Shown here: positions 1 through 6,971 of the stretch, in pieces
How positions within the stretch are numbered: the stretch's first letter is position 1
Layout: every line of letters starts with the position of its first letter
Assembly: GCA_929200335.1 (NCBI GenBank)
Contig: CAKMZG010000077.1
Coordinates: 1 to 11,044 of the forward strand
Length of the DNA stretch: 11,044 nucleotides
Origin: an uncultured Alphaproteobacteria bacterium
Lineage (GTDB): Bacteria; Pseudomonadota; Alphaproteobacteria; Rhizobiales; Rhizobiaceae
Reading direction: 5' to 3'
Program-made: the position numbers and the translations under genes
Notes under the pieces: model-generated
Seen by the model: the letters and a program-made list of their open reading frames with translations, nothing else
What the model was told of the DNA's origin: nothing
The model's database searches: none

Positions 1-1
1 T

Positions 2-946
2 TTAAGGCCAGCGTACTTCTGGTGGCATGGAGGATAGAATAGAGGCCACATTGCCACCCGTTTTTAAACCAAAAATAGTGCCACGATCATACAGCAGATT
101 AAACTCTACATAACGACCGCGTTGCACCAATTGTGCATGGCGCTCTTCAGCCGTCCATGGTTTGGCAAAATTAGCCTCTACAATTTTGGGATAAATATCC
201 TTAAATGCACGACCGACATCTTGAGTAAAGGCAAAGTTTTTGTCCCACTCATTACTGTTTAAATTGCCACCCTCATCGGCAGAGTGCAGATAATCATAGA
301 AAATACCACCAATGCCGCGTGGCTCATTACGGTGTTTGAGATGGAAATAATCATCACACCAGGCTTTATATTTATCATAATCTGCCACATCGTGGGCATC
401 GCATGGTATTTGCATAGCCTTATGAAAAGCAATTGCGTCTGCATCACTTTGTTGACGGCGATCTGCGAGTAGGGGGGTAAGATCAGCCCCGCCACCAAAC
501 CATTGACTGGTGGTTACCACCATGCGGGTATTCATATGCACGGTTGGCACATGGGGGTTCACAGGGTGGGCGATTAAAGAGATGCCAGAAGCCCAATAGC
601 GAGGATCTTCAGATGCTCCTGGAATTTGATTGCGAAATTCTGGTGAAAACTCTCCATATACGGTTGAGCAATGCACGCCAACTTTTTCGAACAAGCGACC
701 TTTCATGATGGACATAACCCCACCGCCTTCGCGTCCTTCGCTCTTTTGCCATGGGGTGCGGATGAATTTACCTGTCTCCATATGCTTTTGGCCGTTTTCT
801 AATGGATGTTCAGGATAACATTCTTCTAGCGTTTCATAAGAGGCGCAGATTTGATCACGCAGAGATTGGAACCAGCTTTCAGCTTTTTGCTTTTTCTCTT
901 CAATATTATCTGGCAAGCCTTTTGGAAGATTATTTCTGCTGCTCAT
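2..946 (-). CDS. hemF: Oxygen-dependent coproporphyrinogen III oxidase
   Basis: HemF uses O2 to oxidatively decarboxylate two propionates of coproporphyrinogen III to vinyl groups, giving protoporphyrinogen IX in the cytoplasm during aerobic heme synthesis. The 314-aa product has the family blocks in order: VHCSTVYGEF (91-100), the His-rich AHPVNPHVPTVHMNTR (126-141), WFGGGADLTPL (149-159), PRGIGGIFYDY (209-219), and the C-terminal QRGRYVEFNLLYDRGTIFGL (275-294) with GGNVASILSSMPP. Length fits the bacterial family (about 300 aa), and both ends are present, the stop being at the very edge of the window. The ATG is preceded by AAGGA at suitable spacing. It is the last gene of a leftward operon, starting 18 nt after the EamA permease stop. 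Heme demand of the nearby cytochrome bc1 genes fits its presence, although they are in a separate transcription unit. Identification is secure. Confidence 0.97.
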   Translation of the reverse strand: MSSRNNLPKGLPDNIEEKKQKAESWFQSLRDQICASYETLEECYPEHPLENGQKHMETGKFIRTPWQKSEGREGGGVMSIMKGRLFEKVGVHCSTVYGEFSPEFRNQIPGASEDPRYWASGISLIAHPVNPHVPTVHMNTRMVVTTSQWFGGGADLTPLLADRRQQSDADAIAFHKAMQIPCDAHDVADYDKYKAWCDDYFHLKHRNEPRGIGGIFYDYLHSADEGGNLNSNEWDKNFAFTQDVGRAFKDIYPKIVEANFAKPWTAEERHAQLVQRGRYVEFNLLYDRGTIFGLKTGGNVASILSSMPPEVRWP

Positions 947-964
947 TGTGTATCCTTAACTGAT

Positions 965-1900
965 CTAATTTTTCGTCTTCTTAGCGGAAGTTTTTGTAAA
1001 TATCCAGTTGAAACCGCCCATGATACAAATCAATCCAAGGCTTGCAATAATTGAGCCTAATATTTCCATTGTTGTGGGTAAATGACCAGTAATAGGAATG
1101 CCGATAAAAATTGTTATGGCTGGTACAACAGCTGGGAAAATAGCAGCTTTTGCTACACCTAAATATTCAATAGCTTTTGAATAGGCCAGTAGTGCAAAAA
1201 GTCCCCACATTAAGCCTAATACGATGATTAAGATGAGTAGATAATAAAATTCCAATTTAGCAATGCGCGACAGACTATCGGTGAATAGCAGCCCGAAGGG
1301 AATATAAAGCGCGCCCAATAGGGCCACATATTTAACCGAATCCATTCCCGATACTGACCATTTTTTTAACAGCACCGTATAGATTGCCCATAAAAATCCA
1401 GCGCTCATAAAAGATAGAACGCCAAACCAGAGTTGATCGTGAAGGTGTGAGCTGCCTTTGTTCATTGTTAACATATAAATGCTGATAAAAATAATCAGTG
1501 AACCAATATAGTGATTTATTAGCGGTTTTTCAGATAAAATAAGTACCGCCAATATGAGGCCAATAACTGCCGCTGTTGCAGGCTGGCTAACAGCACCAAC
1601 GGCAAGTGGGGCATAGGCATAGCCCGCTGTTGCAAATAGCACCAATAAAGGGCCGCAACAAAGCGTGAGAATAGCACCTTTTTTAAAACCCACACCATCT
1701 GCTTTTTTGCCAATGCCCTTTAACCAGACAATTGGTAAGAAGACGATCAATGTGGTGGTGAAGCGGATGAGAATATAATCGGCAGGTGTAAGCCCTTTGG
1801 CATATCCCGCCTTTGAATAGGTGAAATATAATGCCCACATGGTAGCAGATGCTATGCCATAAAACACGCCGATGAATATTTGCTTACCTCCTTCTCCCAT
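965..1900 (-). CDS. EamA/DMT-superfamily permease
   Basis: A 311-aa integral membrane protein of the drug/metabolite transporter (EamA) type. About ten hydrophobic segments fall into two similar halves (roughly 8-150 and 160-305). Each half starts with the aromatic, glycine-rich first helix typical of EamA repeats (IFIGVFYGIASATMWALYF at 8-26; second repeat around LWFGVLSFMSAGFLWAIYTV). Members export amino acids, nucleosides or other small metabolites; the substrate cannot be read from the sequence. It lies 8 nt after the trmL stop and 18 nt before hemF, so it is the middle gene of an operon. The start is uncertain: the ATG at 1898-1900 has only a weak upstream Shine-Dalgarno, whereas a near-perfect GAAGGAGGT sits inside codons 3-5. 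The next in-frame GTG (codon 12) is about 18 nt beyond GGAGGT, too far for normal spacing, so the ATG is kept. The family call is firm; the exact start is moderate. Confidence 0.9.
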   Translation of the reverse strand: MGEGGKQIFIGVFYGIASATMWALYFTYSKAGYAKGLTPADYILIRFTTTLIVFLPIVWLKGIGKKADGVGFKKGAILTLCCGPLLVLFATAGYAYAPLAVGAVSQPATAAVIGLILAVLILSEKPLINHYIGSLIIFISIYMLTMNKGSSHLHDQLWFGVLSFMSAGFLWAIYTVLLKKWSVSGMDSVKYVALLGALYIPFGLLFTDSLSRIAKLEFYYLLILIIVLGLMWGLFALLAYSKAIEYLGVAKAAIFPAVVPAITIFIGIPITGHLPTTMEILGSIIASLGLICIMGGFNWIFTKTSAKKTKN

Positions 1901-1908
1901 AGCTTGGC

Positions 1909-2388
1909 CTAGCTTGGTGCTATAGTTTGTCGAAGGGCTTCACCCGTTACCATGGCAGCAGAAAGGGCAAGGTTTAACGAGCGTGCTTCTTTGTTCATTT
2001 TGATGGTAAGGCGATGATCAACCGTTTCATGAACATTATCGGGTACCCCCAAGCTTTCACGGCCAAAGAGCAGAATATCACCCGCTTGATATTCAAATTC
2101 CGTATAATTATCATTTGCTTTGGTAGTCAGTAAAATTAAGCGGTGGCCTTCTGCCTTGCGCCATTCTTCAAAGACATCCCAAGAGCGATGGCGAGTTAGC
2201 ATGGCTAGTTCTAGATAATCCATGCCAGCGCGTTTTAGATTTTTATCATCTAAGCGAAATCCCGCAGGCTCAATAATATCAAGTGGCACATCAAGGCAGG
2301 CTGCCATGCGCAACAAGGTTCCAGTATTGCCGGGGATATCGGGTTGATATAGCGCAATGCGAATGGGATGTTTTTCAAATATGCTCAT
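1909..2388 (-). CDS. trmL: tRNA (cytidine(34)-2'-O)-methyltransferase
   Basis: TrmL (formerly YibK/CspR) uses S-adenosylmethionine to 2'-O-methylate the wobble base of tRNA-Leu isoacceptors. At 159 aa it has the single-domain length of the family and the SPOUT knot motifs in order: PGNTGTLLRM (19-28), the RAGMDYLE stretch (53-60), LLFGRESLGVP (106-116), and RSLNLALSAAMVTGEALRQ (136-154). Motif 3 begins TIKMNKEARSLN; I recall a proline at the lysine position in many homologues, a minor deviation. The ATG at 2386-2388 has only a weak Shine-Dalgarno, but the reading starts right at the conserved IRIALYQPDIPGN block, so the frame is not in doubt. It is the first gene of the leftward trmL-EamA-hemF operon and is divergent from the ABC transporter across about 150 nt. 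Confidence 0.94.
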   Translation of the reverse strand: MSIFEKHPIRIALYQPDIPGNTGTLLRMAACLDVPLDIIEPAGFRLDDKNLKRAGMDYLELAMLTRHRSWDVFEEWRKAEGHRLILLTTKANDNYTEFEYQAGDILLFGRESLGVPDNVHETVDHRLTIKMNKEARSLNLALSAAMVTGEALRQTIAPS

Positions 2389-2444
2389 AAGAGTTTCTTA
2401 AACAAGTTTTCCTTGGTTGAAAAGCTTAAAGCTGAGATATCCAT

Positions 2445-2473
2445 TTGTTGAATTGAAGTAAGTCAGCTATACC
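2445..2473 (+). promoter_or_regulatory. Putative sigma70-type promoter for the ABC transporter
   Basis: TTGTTG at 2445-2450 and TATACC at 2468-2473 are separated by exactly 17 nt, matching the housekeeping sigma -35/-10 layout (TTGACA/TATAAT) reasonably well. Transcription would begin near 2480, leaving a leader of about 60 nt before the ATG at 2543. The only gene downstream on this strand is the ABC transporter. A leftward promoter for trmL must also lie in this 2389-2542 gap, but no convincing one was found there. Prediction by eye only. Confidence 0.5.
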
Positions 2474-2542
2474 ATATGTCTAAGGGCATATTCATTTCTG
2501 GTGCTTTGTGGATTACTGCCCCTACGTTTTAAGGATTTCATA

Positions 2543-4369
2543 ATGTTTGCTTATTTTGAAAAATTAATTAATCCCTACCCATCCAAAGAAATGGAAACGC
2601 CGCCCAATGAATTGTGGCCATTCATTTGGTTCTATGCGCGTGATGTAAAGCATATCTTACTGCTTATGGTTATGATTTCCGCTATTTTTGCAGTCATTGA
2701 AATTATTGCAGTTGGCTATGTTGGTACTTTGATTAATCATATGGCGACAATGGCGCCTGAGCAGTTTTATCAAGATCAAATACAAGGTGTTATCTGGATT
2801 GGTGTCGCTTTATTGCTTGTGCTGCCAGCTTTGGAGATTTTATCTACTTTACTCCTGCATCAAAGCTTTATTGGTAATTTTCCTATGCGTTTGCGTTGGT
2901 TGATGCACCGCTATTTGCTTGGGCAGAGCTATCAGTTTTTCCAAAATGAATTTGCAGGCCGCATTGCTACTAAAATGATGCAGGGCGCTATGTCTGTTCG
3001 TGAGGTCTGTTTTAAGGCCTGCGATATTTTTGCTTATGTAGTGGTTTATATTGTGAGCGCATTTGCATTGGTGGCAAGTTTTGATGTTTGGTTTTTAGCT
3101 CCAATGGTCATTTGGTTTGTTGGTTATAGCTGCACGCTTTGGTATTTTTTGCCAAAATTGAAATCCATATCGCAACAACAGGCCGATGCGCGCTCTTTGA
3201 TGACAGGGCGTGTGGTGGACAGCTATACGAACATTTCTAGTGTTAAGCTTTTTGCTCATGCAGGCAATGAAGAAGCCTATGCCAAAGAGAGTATGGATGA
3301 ATTTCTTCAAACCGTATACCCACAAATGCGTTTGGTCTCCTTGTTACATATTTTACTGAACCTGCTGAATGGTATTTTGATGTTTGGCAGTATATTAGTT
3401 GGTGTTTTATTAATGGTCTCAGGCAGTGAAGCTTTGGGCGGCCTTGCGGTTGCTATTGGCTTGGTCACGCGTTTGCAATCCATGTCTCACTGGGTGATGT
3501 GGGAAATGGCAGGTCTGTTTGAAAATATAGGTATGGCGCATGATAGTATGCAGATGTTGGCGCGCCCCAGAGATGTTTTAGATGCCAAAAATGCAAAGCT
3601 TCTGGCTGTAAAGAATAGTAAAATTTGCTTTGATAGGGTTAAATTTCATTATGGTAAAGATAGGGGCATTTTGGAAGATTTCTCTCTTACCATTAATGCG
3701 GGTGAGAAAATTGGATTAATAGGACCCTCAGGTGCTGGTAAAACCACACTGATGAACCTAATGTTGCGCCTATATGATGTTGAGGGTGGCCAAATTACCA
3801 TCGATGAGCAAGATATTTCAAAAATTACTCAAGACAGTCTGCGCTCAAAGATTGGCGTGGTTTCTCAAGATACATCACTCTTACACCGCTCAGTTTTTGA
3901 GAACATAGCTTACGGCAATCCAAGGGCGTCTCAAGAAGATGTAATGAAAGCAGCACAACGCGCCAATGCCCATGAATTTATCGAAACTCTTGAAGACCCG
4001 AAGGGGCGTAAAGGCTATGAGGCGCATGTGGGCGAGCGTGGGATCACTCTATCAGGTGGTCAACGCCAAAGGATCGCAATCGCGCGGCTTTTCTTAAAAG
4101 ATGCACCGATTTTGGTTCTGGATGAGGCAACGTCTGCGCTAGATAGTGAGGTGGAGGCGGCTATTCAAGAGAATTTGGATGAATTAATGAAGGACAAAAC
4201 CGCTATGGTTATAGCCCATAGGTTATCCACTATTGCAGCGCTTGATCGTCTGGTTGTGTTAGAGGGTGGCAAAATTGTCGAAGAGGGCAGCCATGATGAG
4301 CTTTCCAAAGCAGACGGTACTTATGCACGACTTTGGTCACGCCAATCAGGTGGTTTTTTGGATTTATAA
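2543..4369 (+). CDS. ABC transporter, fused permease and ATPase (ABCB-type exporter)
   Basis: An inner-membrane half-transporter (608 aa) expected to act as a homodimeric exporter of lipids, drugs or other hydrophobic compounds. The N-terminal half has about six membrane segments (for example HILLLMVMISAIFAVIEII and LLNGILMFGSILVGVLLMV). The C-terminal nucleotide-binding domain is complete: Walker A GPSGAGKTT from about residue 394, Q-loop VVSQDTSLL, signature LSGGQ near 503, Walker B ILVLDEATSALD with D527/E528, and switch His559 in AHRLST. All catalytic residues are intact. A longer frame opens at a GTG at 2501, but the ATG at 2543 has AAGGA 7 nt upstream and begins MFAYFEKLINPYP, the normal N-terminus of this alphaproteobacterial subfamily, so 2543 was chosen. 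It is a single-gene unit with its own promoter and terminator. The substrate is not predictable; it should not be equated with MsbA without phylogeny. Confidence 0.93.
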   Translation: MFAYFEKLINPYPSKEMETPPNELWPFIWFYARDVKHILLLMVMISAIFAVIEIIAVGYVGTLINHMATMAPEQFYQDQIQGVIWIGVALLLVLPALEILSTLLLHQSFIGNFPMRLRWLMHRYLLGQSYQFFQNEFAGRIATKMMQGAMSVREVCFKACDIFAYVVVYIVSAFALVASFDVWFLAPMVIWFVGYSCTLWYFLPKLKSISQQQADARSLMTGRVVDSYTNISSVKLFAHAGNEEAYAKESMDEFLQTVYPQMRLVSLLHILLNLLNGILMFGSILVGVLLMVSGSEALGGLAVAIGLVTRLQSMSHWVMWEMAGLFENIGMAHDSMQMLARPRDVLDAKNAKLLAVKNSKICFDRVKFHYGKDRGILEDFSLTINAGEKIGLIGPSGAGKTTLMNLMLRLYDVEGGQITIDEQDISKITQDSLRSKIGVVSQDTSLLHRSVFENIAYGNPRASQEDVMKAAQRANAHEFIETLEDPKGRKGYEAHVGERGITLSGGQRQRIAIARLFLKDAPILVLDEATSALDSEVEAAIQENLDELMKDKTAMVIAHRLSTIAALDRLVVLEGGKIVEEGSHDELSKADGTYARLWSRQSGGFLDL

Positions 4370-4378
4370 TTTTTTAGC

Positions 4379-4407
4379 CCGCCGCAATAAAATAATGTGG
4401 CGGTTTT
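4379..4407 (+). terminator. Rho-independent terminator of the ABC transporter
   Basis: CCGCCGCA (4379-4386) pairs with TGTGGCGG (4396-4403) through an A/T-rich 9-nt loop, with one G-U wobble, and is followed by TTTTGTTT. It lies 9 nt after the ABC transporter stop. Read on the minus strand the same stem is followed by an A-run, so it should not terminate the convergent marR transcript. Confidence 0.8.
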
Positions 4408-4409
4408 GT

Positions 4410-4847
4410 TTATCTGTTCTCATCCATTATTTTTCTTAGACGCGATAAAAGCACATGAAGAGTTAGCCATTCGTCTTCTGATAAGTGGTTCATAAGGTCA
4501 TCCGTATTGGCGGTAATATTTTCGATTACTGAGCGGTGCATTTCGGCGCCTTTTACCGTTACTTGAACATTTCGGATGCGGCGATCCTTATCATCATGTA
4601 TAAGTACCACATATCCAGCATCTTCCAATTTCCGCACAGTGGATGACATGGTTGGTTGCGTCACTTGCTGCGCACTGGCCAATTGCCCGATGGTTTCGTT
4701 GCGTGCCAGTCTCAAAATATGATTTAAAACCCCAAATTGCGCAGGTGTAACGCCAACTGGCAAGAATTTTGCCAGTTGGTTTTCTGCGAGATGCGAGATG
4801 ATATTGATCTCAGTAATAGCTGCAAATGGAATTGGAGGGTTATTCAT
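4410..4847 (-). CDS. MarR-family transcriptional regulator
   Basis: A 145-aa winged-helix DNA-binding protein that would act as a dimer and lose affinity for DNA on binding a phenolic ligand or on oxidation. The wHTH core is clear: TPAQFGVLNHILR (34-46), helices through ETIGQLASAQQVTQPTMSSTVRKLEDAGYV (51-80) including the recognition helix around 63-75, then the wing DDKDRRIRNVQVT (85-97) with its typical D-x-R-x motif, and C-terminal dimerisation helices. No cysteine is present, so an OhrR-type thiol switch is unlikely. The frame stays open to 4892, but that start overlaps the nitroreductase end; the ATG at 4847 has AGGAG 4 nt upstream and was chosen. It sits 11 nt after the nitroreductase stop, so the two are co-transcribed. 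The palindrome cluster at 6022-6050 is its most likely operator. Confidence 0.92.
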   Translation of the reverse strand: MNNPPIPFAAITEINIISHLAENQLAKFLPVGVTPAQFGVLNHILRLARNETIGQLASAQQVTQPTMSSTVRKLEDAGYVVLIHDDKDRRIRNVQVTVKGAEMHRSVIENITANTDDLMNHLSEDEWLTLHVLLSRLRKIMDENR

Positions 4848-4858
4848 GGAACTCCTAT

Positions 4859-6001
4859 TTAAGCCTCTATCAATATTGAGCGTAGTGGCCAACGTGGTGC
4901 GGCTTTTGGGGTATCTGCAAAGCCAAATCTAAACAAACCTTGTAGGGTGTTTGGTTGTGTTACGTCAAGCGTCTGATGAGTGGTTTTGTAAAGTTCAGAC
5001 ATTTCAGGAAACTCTTGTAGGGTTTGGCTGAGGGGGTGCATAGCAATGCCTAATTTTGTTGAGGCGAGATTTAATCTTATCCAATCCATGCCAGCTTGAA
5101 TCTGTGCCTTTCTGCTGTTGCCATCACTATAAAGCCAACCAAAAGAGGGAGCGCTTTCAATTAAATCATTATAAAAGGAAAGGCCACCATTAAAGGCCAT
5201 CGTACCTTTTGTGGCATATTTTTCCCTCGTTAAAACACCCGTGGCACCAAGGGTTTCCATAAATACCCCATGTAGCGATACCCCATCGGGTTTTTGATTG
5301 ATCTCATCAGCACCAATGCGCGTTAACATAGTAGTTTCATGGTGGGTTTTGGGCGTGTTTGTCTCAATTTTCCAGCCACGTTTACATAGGTATTTTAGTT
5401 TTTTTACCTTTGATGGAACAATCGAGTGGTTAAAATTATCTACCCGTGCCAGCTCTTTAATATCCAGCAGATTTTGTTCAGAAATTATTTTTTCTTTAAA
5501 TTTTACCCGTGCGGTTCTGCGATAAAGCGCATATTCAAAGAGAGGATCAGTTTTCACTTTTTCATCTTTAATGATTTTGATATGAGCGATGGGGCGCTTA
5601 TCTAACAAGGGCTGTGGCTCACCTTCAGGAAACAATTCCATGTCTACACGATATCCGACTTCGGCTGAGGCTTGTCGAAACAGTTCCAAGAATGCGCCCA
5701 GTCCGATCGTTATTTGACGGTTATAGGGATCGGTTTCAGGCAATAACCGCTCCAGATCACAATAAAGCGTTAATACATTCTCAGCCTTTAATTCAATCAG
5801 CCATGGCTGGCGATTATGCGGAGAGGGCGCAAGAATTGCATAGGCCAAGGCATCAAGACGAGGGTCTCCAAAGCCATTACTTGCTTTTCGCCATGGCTCT
5901 CTCACTGCTTCAATGGATTTTGTGGCGATATAGCTGCCGCCTAAACCAAGTAATGCAATGGTTCCACTAGCAGTTGTTAAAAAAACTCGTTTTGTCAGCA
6001 T
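4859..6001 (-). CDS. Acg-type nitroreductase-fold FMN oxidoreductase, exported or membrane-anchored
   Basis: A 380-aa protein resembling the Acg (Mycobacterium Rv2032) branch of the nitroreductase superfamily, which carries two degenerate FMN-binding halves. Visible marks are APSPHNRQPW (58-67), DPYNRQITIGLGAFLELF (91-108), a second-half block LGIAMHPLSQTLQEFPEM, and the C-terminal FRFGFADTPKAAPRWPLRSI. The N-terminus (MLTKRVFLTTASGTIALLGLGG) reads as a Tat-like signal or anchor, but with KR where two arginines are usual. The frame extends to an ATG at 6013, which lacks a Shine-Dalgarno; the ATG at 6001 has GGAG 6 nt upstream and was chosen. It is co-transcribed with the marR gene 11 nt downstream. 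The pairing and the operator-like palindromes suggest an inducible role in redox or xenobiotic stress; the substrate is unknown. Some Acg relatives may sequester flavin rather than catalyse. Confidence 0.82.
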   Translation of the reverse strand: MLTKRVFLTTASGTIALLGLGGSYIATKSIEAVREPWRKASNGFGDPRLDALAYAILAPSPHNRQPWLIELKAENVLTLYCDLERLLPETDPYNRQITIGLGAFLELFRQASAEVGYRVDMELFPEGEPQPLLDKRPIAHIKIIKDEKVKTDPLFEYALYRRTARVKFKEKIISEQNLLDIKELARVDNFNHSIVPSKVKKLKYLCKRGWKIETNTPKTHHETTMLTRIGADEINQKPDGVSLHGVFMETLGATGVLTREKYATKGTMAFNGGLSFYNDLIESAPSFGWLYSDGNSRKAQIQAGMDWIRLNLASTKLGIAMHPLSQTLQEFPEMSELYKTTHQTLDVTQPNTLQGLFRFGFADTPKAAPRWPLRSILIEA

Positions 6002-6021
6002 TGTTTTCTCCATTAATATAG

Positions 6022-6050
6022 TTTATCTAATATATAGATTATCTATACAA
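6022..6050 (-). promoter_or_regulatory. Putative promoter with overlapping MarR operator
   Basis: Reading leftward, TTGTAT (6050-6045) and GATAAA (6027-6022) are 17 nt apart and could form the promoter of the nitroreductase-marR operon, with a start near 6015 and a very short leader. Three ATCTA/TAGAT half-sites fill it: ATCTA 6025-6029, TAGAT 6035-6039, ATCTA 6041-6045. The last two form the near-perfect palindrome TAGATTATCTA, and the first two an inverted pair with a 5-nt centre. Palindromes between -35 and -10 are where MarR dimers commonly repress. Binding is inferred. Confidence 0.55.
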
Positions 6051-6073
6051 AATATGAGTTTGGGTCAAGGTGG

Positions 6074-6103
6074 TTGAGAAATGAAATACTCATTTGTTAT
6101 AAG
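6074..6103 (+). promoter_or_regulatory. petA: Putative sigma70-type promoter of the petABC operon
   Basis: TTGAGA (6074-6079) and TATAAG (6098-6103) are separated by 18 nt; each differs from consensus at one position. This is the best plus-strand promoter match seen in the gap before petA. Its start would be near 6110, giving a leader of about 270 nt. A much weaker alternative is TTGCCT (6300-6305) with TAAAAA (6323-6328). It lies only 24 nt from the divergent operator cluster, so a bound MarR protein could also influence it. Confidence 0.55.
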
Positions 6104-6109
6104 AGGCTT

Positions 6110-6382
6110 GGAAAACGGATATTTAATTTAATGAAATTTGAGGCTCAGTGCGTTCAGATCTCCCTTGGATGAGGTGGATTTGAAAAAAAATCTGAAAAAA
6201 TCTTGCGACATTCTGCCTTTTGCTCACAGAAGTACTGGACAAAAGGGGTATATGAGGAATAAACAAGTTCTGAGTGTGGGGGATTCTGCACGCGCAAGCT
6301 TGCCTATGGCAGTTTCACAGGCTAAAAAGCGCATATAGAATCCTCATGTTAAGAACCGTCGATTGCCGAAAGGATAAACCCC
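6110..6382 (+). promoter_or_regulatory. Long structured 5' leader of petABC
   Basis: This stretch has no convincing gene. It contains CCTTTTG (6216-6222) able to pair with CAAAAGG (6240-6246), and a larger bipartite stem: GGATTCT (6281-6287) with AGAATCC (6337-6343), then a 4x4 internal loop and GCGC (6292-6295) with GCGC (6329-6332), enclosing a TGCC-TAT-GGCA hairpin. A 28-codon frame (ATG at 6252, stop ending at 6338) has AGGGG a few bases upstream, in and just beyond the 3' arm of the first hairpin. The petA Shine-Dalgarno AAAGGA is at 6369-6374, outside these stems. Function is unknown; leader status depends on the upstream promoter being the used one. Confidence 0.4.
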
Positions 6383-6952
6383 GTGAGTGCAAAGGCTTCA
6401 AAAGAACCTACCCGTCGCGATTTTTTATATATCGCAACCGGTGCCGCTGGCGCAGTTGGTACTGTAGCGCTGGCTTGGCCATTTATTGATCAAATGAACC
6501 CAGATGCTTCAACTCTGGCGCTTTCAACAACAGAAGTAGATATCTCCTCAATTGAGCCGGGACAATCTGTTGTTGTTAAATGGCGCGGTAAGCCGGTTTT
6601 CATCCGTAACCGTACGGAGAAAGAAATTGAAGAGGCAAAGCAAGTGCCTCTTGAAGAGCTAAAAGACCGCGCAGCGCGCAATCCTAATGCACAGGGCGAA
6701 GAGGCCGATACTGCAATAGATTTAAACCGCTCAGCTGGTAAAGATAAAGAGAATTGGCTGGTGATGGTTGGTGTATGTACCCACTTAGGTTGTATTCCAG
6801 TTGGTCAATCTGGCGATTTCGGTGGTTGGTTCTGCCCATGTCATGGTTCTCACTATGATACAGCTGGACGTATTCGTAAGGGGCCTGCACCTGAAAATCT
6901 TGCAGTGCCACCTTTTAAATTTGTTAAAGACAACGTCATTTTGATTGGCTAA
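6383..6952 (+). CDS. petA: Ubiquinol-cytochrome c reductase, Rieske iron-sulfur subunit
   Basis: The Rieske subunit takes the first electron from ubiquinol at the Qo site and hands it to cytochrome c1; its 2Fe-2S head lies in the periplasm. The 189-aa product starts with a Tat-type anchor (TRRDFLYIATG, Arg11-Arg12, then a hydrophobic span to about 35) that is normally retained. Both cluster boxes are intact: CTHLGC with Cys132 and His134 as ligands and Cys137 for the disulfide, and CPCHGSHYD with Cys151 and His154 as ligands and Cys153 for the disulfide. The region about 85-120 (EEAKQVPLEELKDRAARNPN) matches the usual alphaproteobacterial insertion. The start codon is GTG, supported by AAAGGA 8 nt upstream and no competing ATG. 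First gene of petABC, 19 nt before petB. Confidence 0.97.
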   Translation: MSAKASKEPTRRDFLYIATGAAGAVGTVALAWPFIDQMNPDASTLALSTTEVDISSIEPGQSVVVKWRGKPVFIRNRTEKEIEEAKQVPLEELKDRAARNPNAQGEEADTAIDLNRSAGKDKENWLVMVGVCTHLGCIPVGQSGDFGGWFCPCHGSHYDTAGRIRKGPAPENLAVPPFKFVKDNVILIG

Positions 6953-6971
6953 CCGAGCGAGGAAAAATATT

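Noticed and set aside
259..1054. Several 62-79 codon frames across hemF on the plus strand and in other minus frames
   Set aside because: They lie wholly or mostly within hemF, encode no recognisable motif, and lack convincing ribosome-binding sites; hemF is certain.
2501..2542. GTG start giving the ABC transporter 14 extra residues
   Set aside because: The extension has no homology-like content and no Shine-Dalgarno; the ATG at 2543 has AAGGA at the right distance.
4370..4409. Bidirectional terminator between the ABC transporter and marR
   Set aside because: On the minus strand the stem is followed by an A-run rather than a T-run, so only rightward termination is supported.
4848..4892. Upstream start giving MarR 15 extra residues
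   Set aside because: It overlaps the nitroreductase end, while AGGAG directly precedes the ATG at 4847.
6138..6338. 66-codon frame from a TTG upstream of petA as a real gene
   Set aside because: No Shine-Dalgarno at the TTG, no recognisable motif, lysine/asparagine-rich from an A-run; only its last 28 codons have an ATG and are discussed as a weak possibility.
6945..6971. TTG start for cytochrome b inside the petA end
   Set aside because: The ATG at 6972 has a better ribosome-binding site and gives the family's usual N-terminus.
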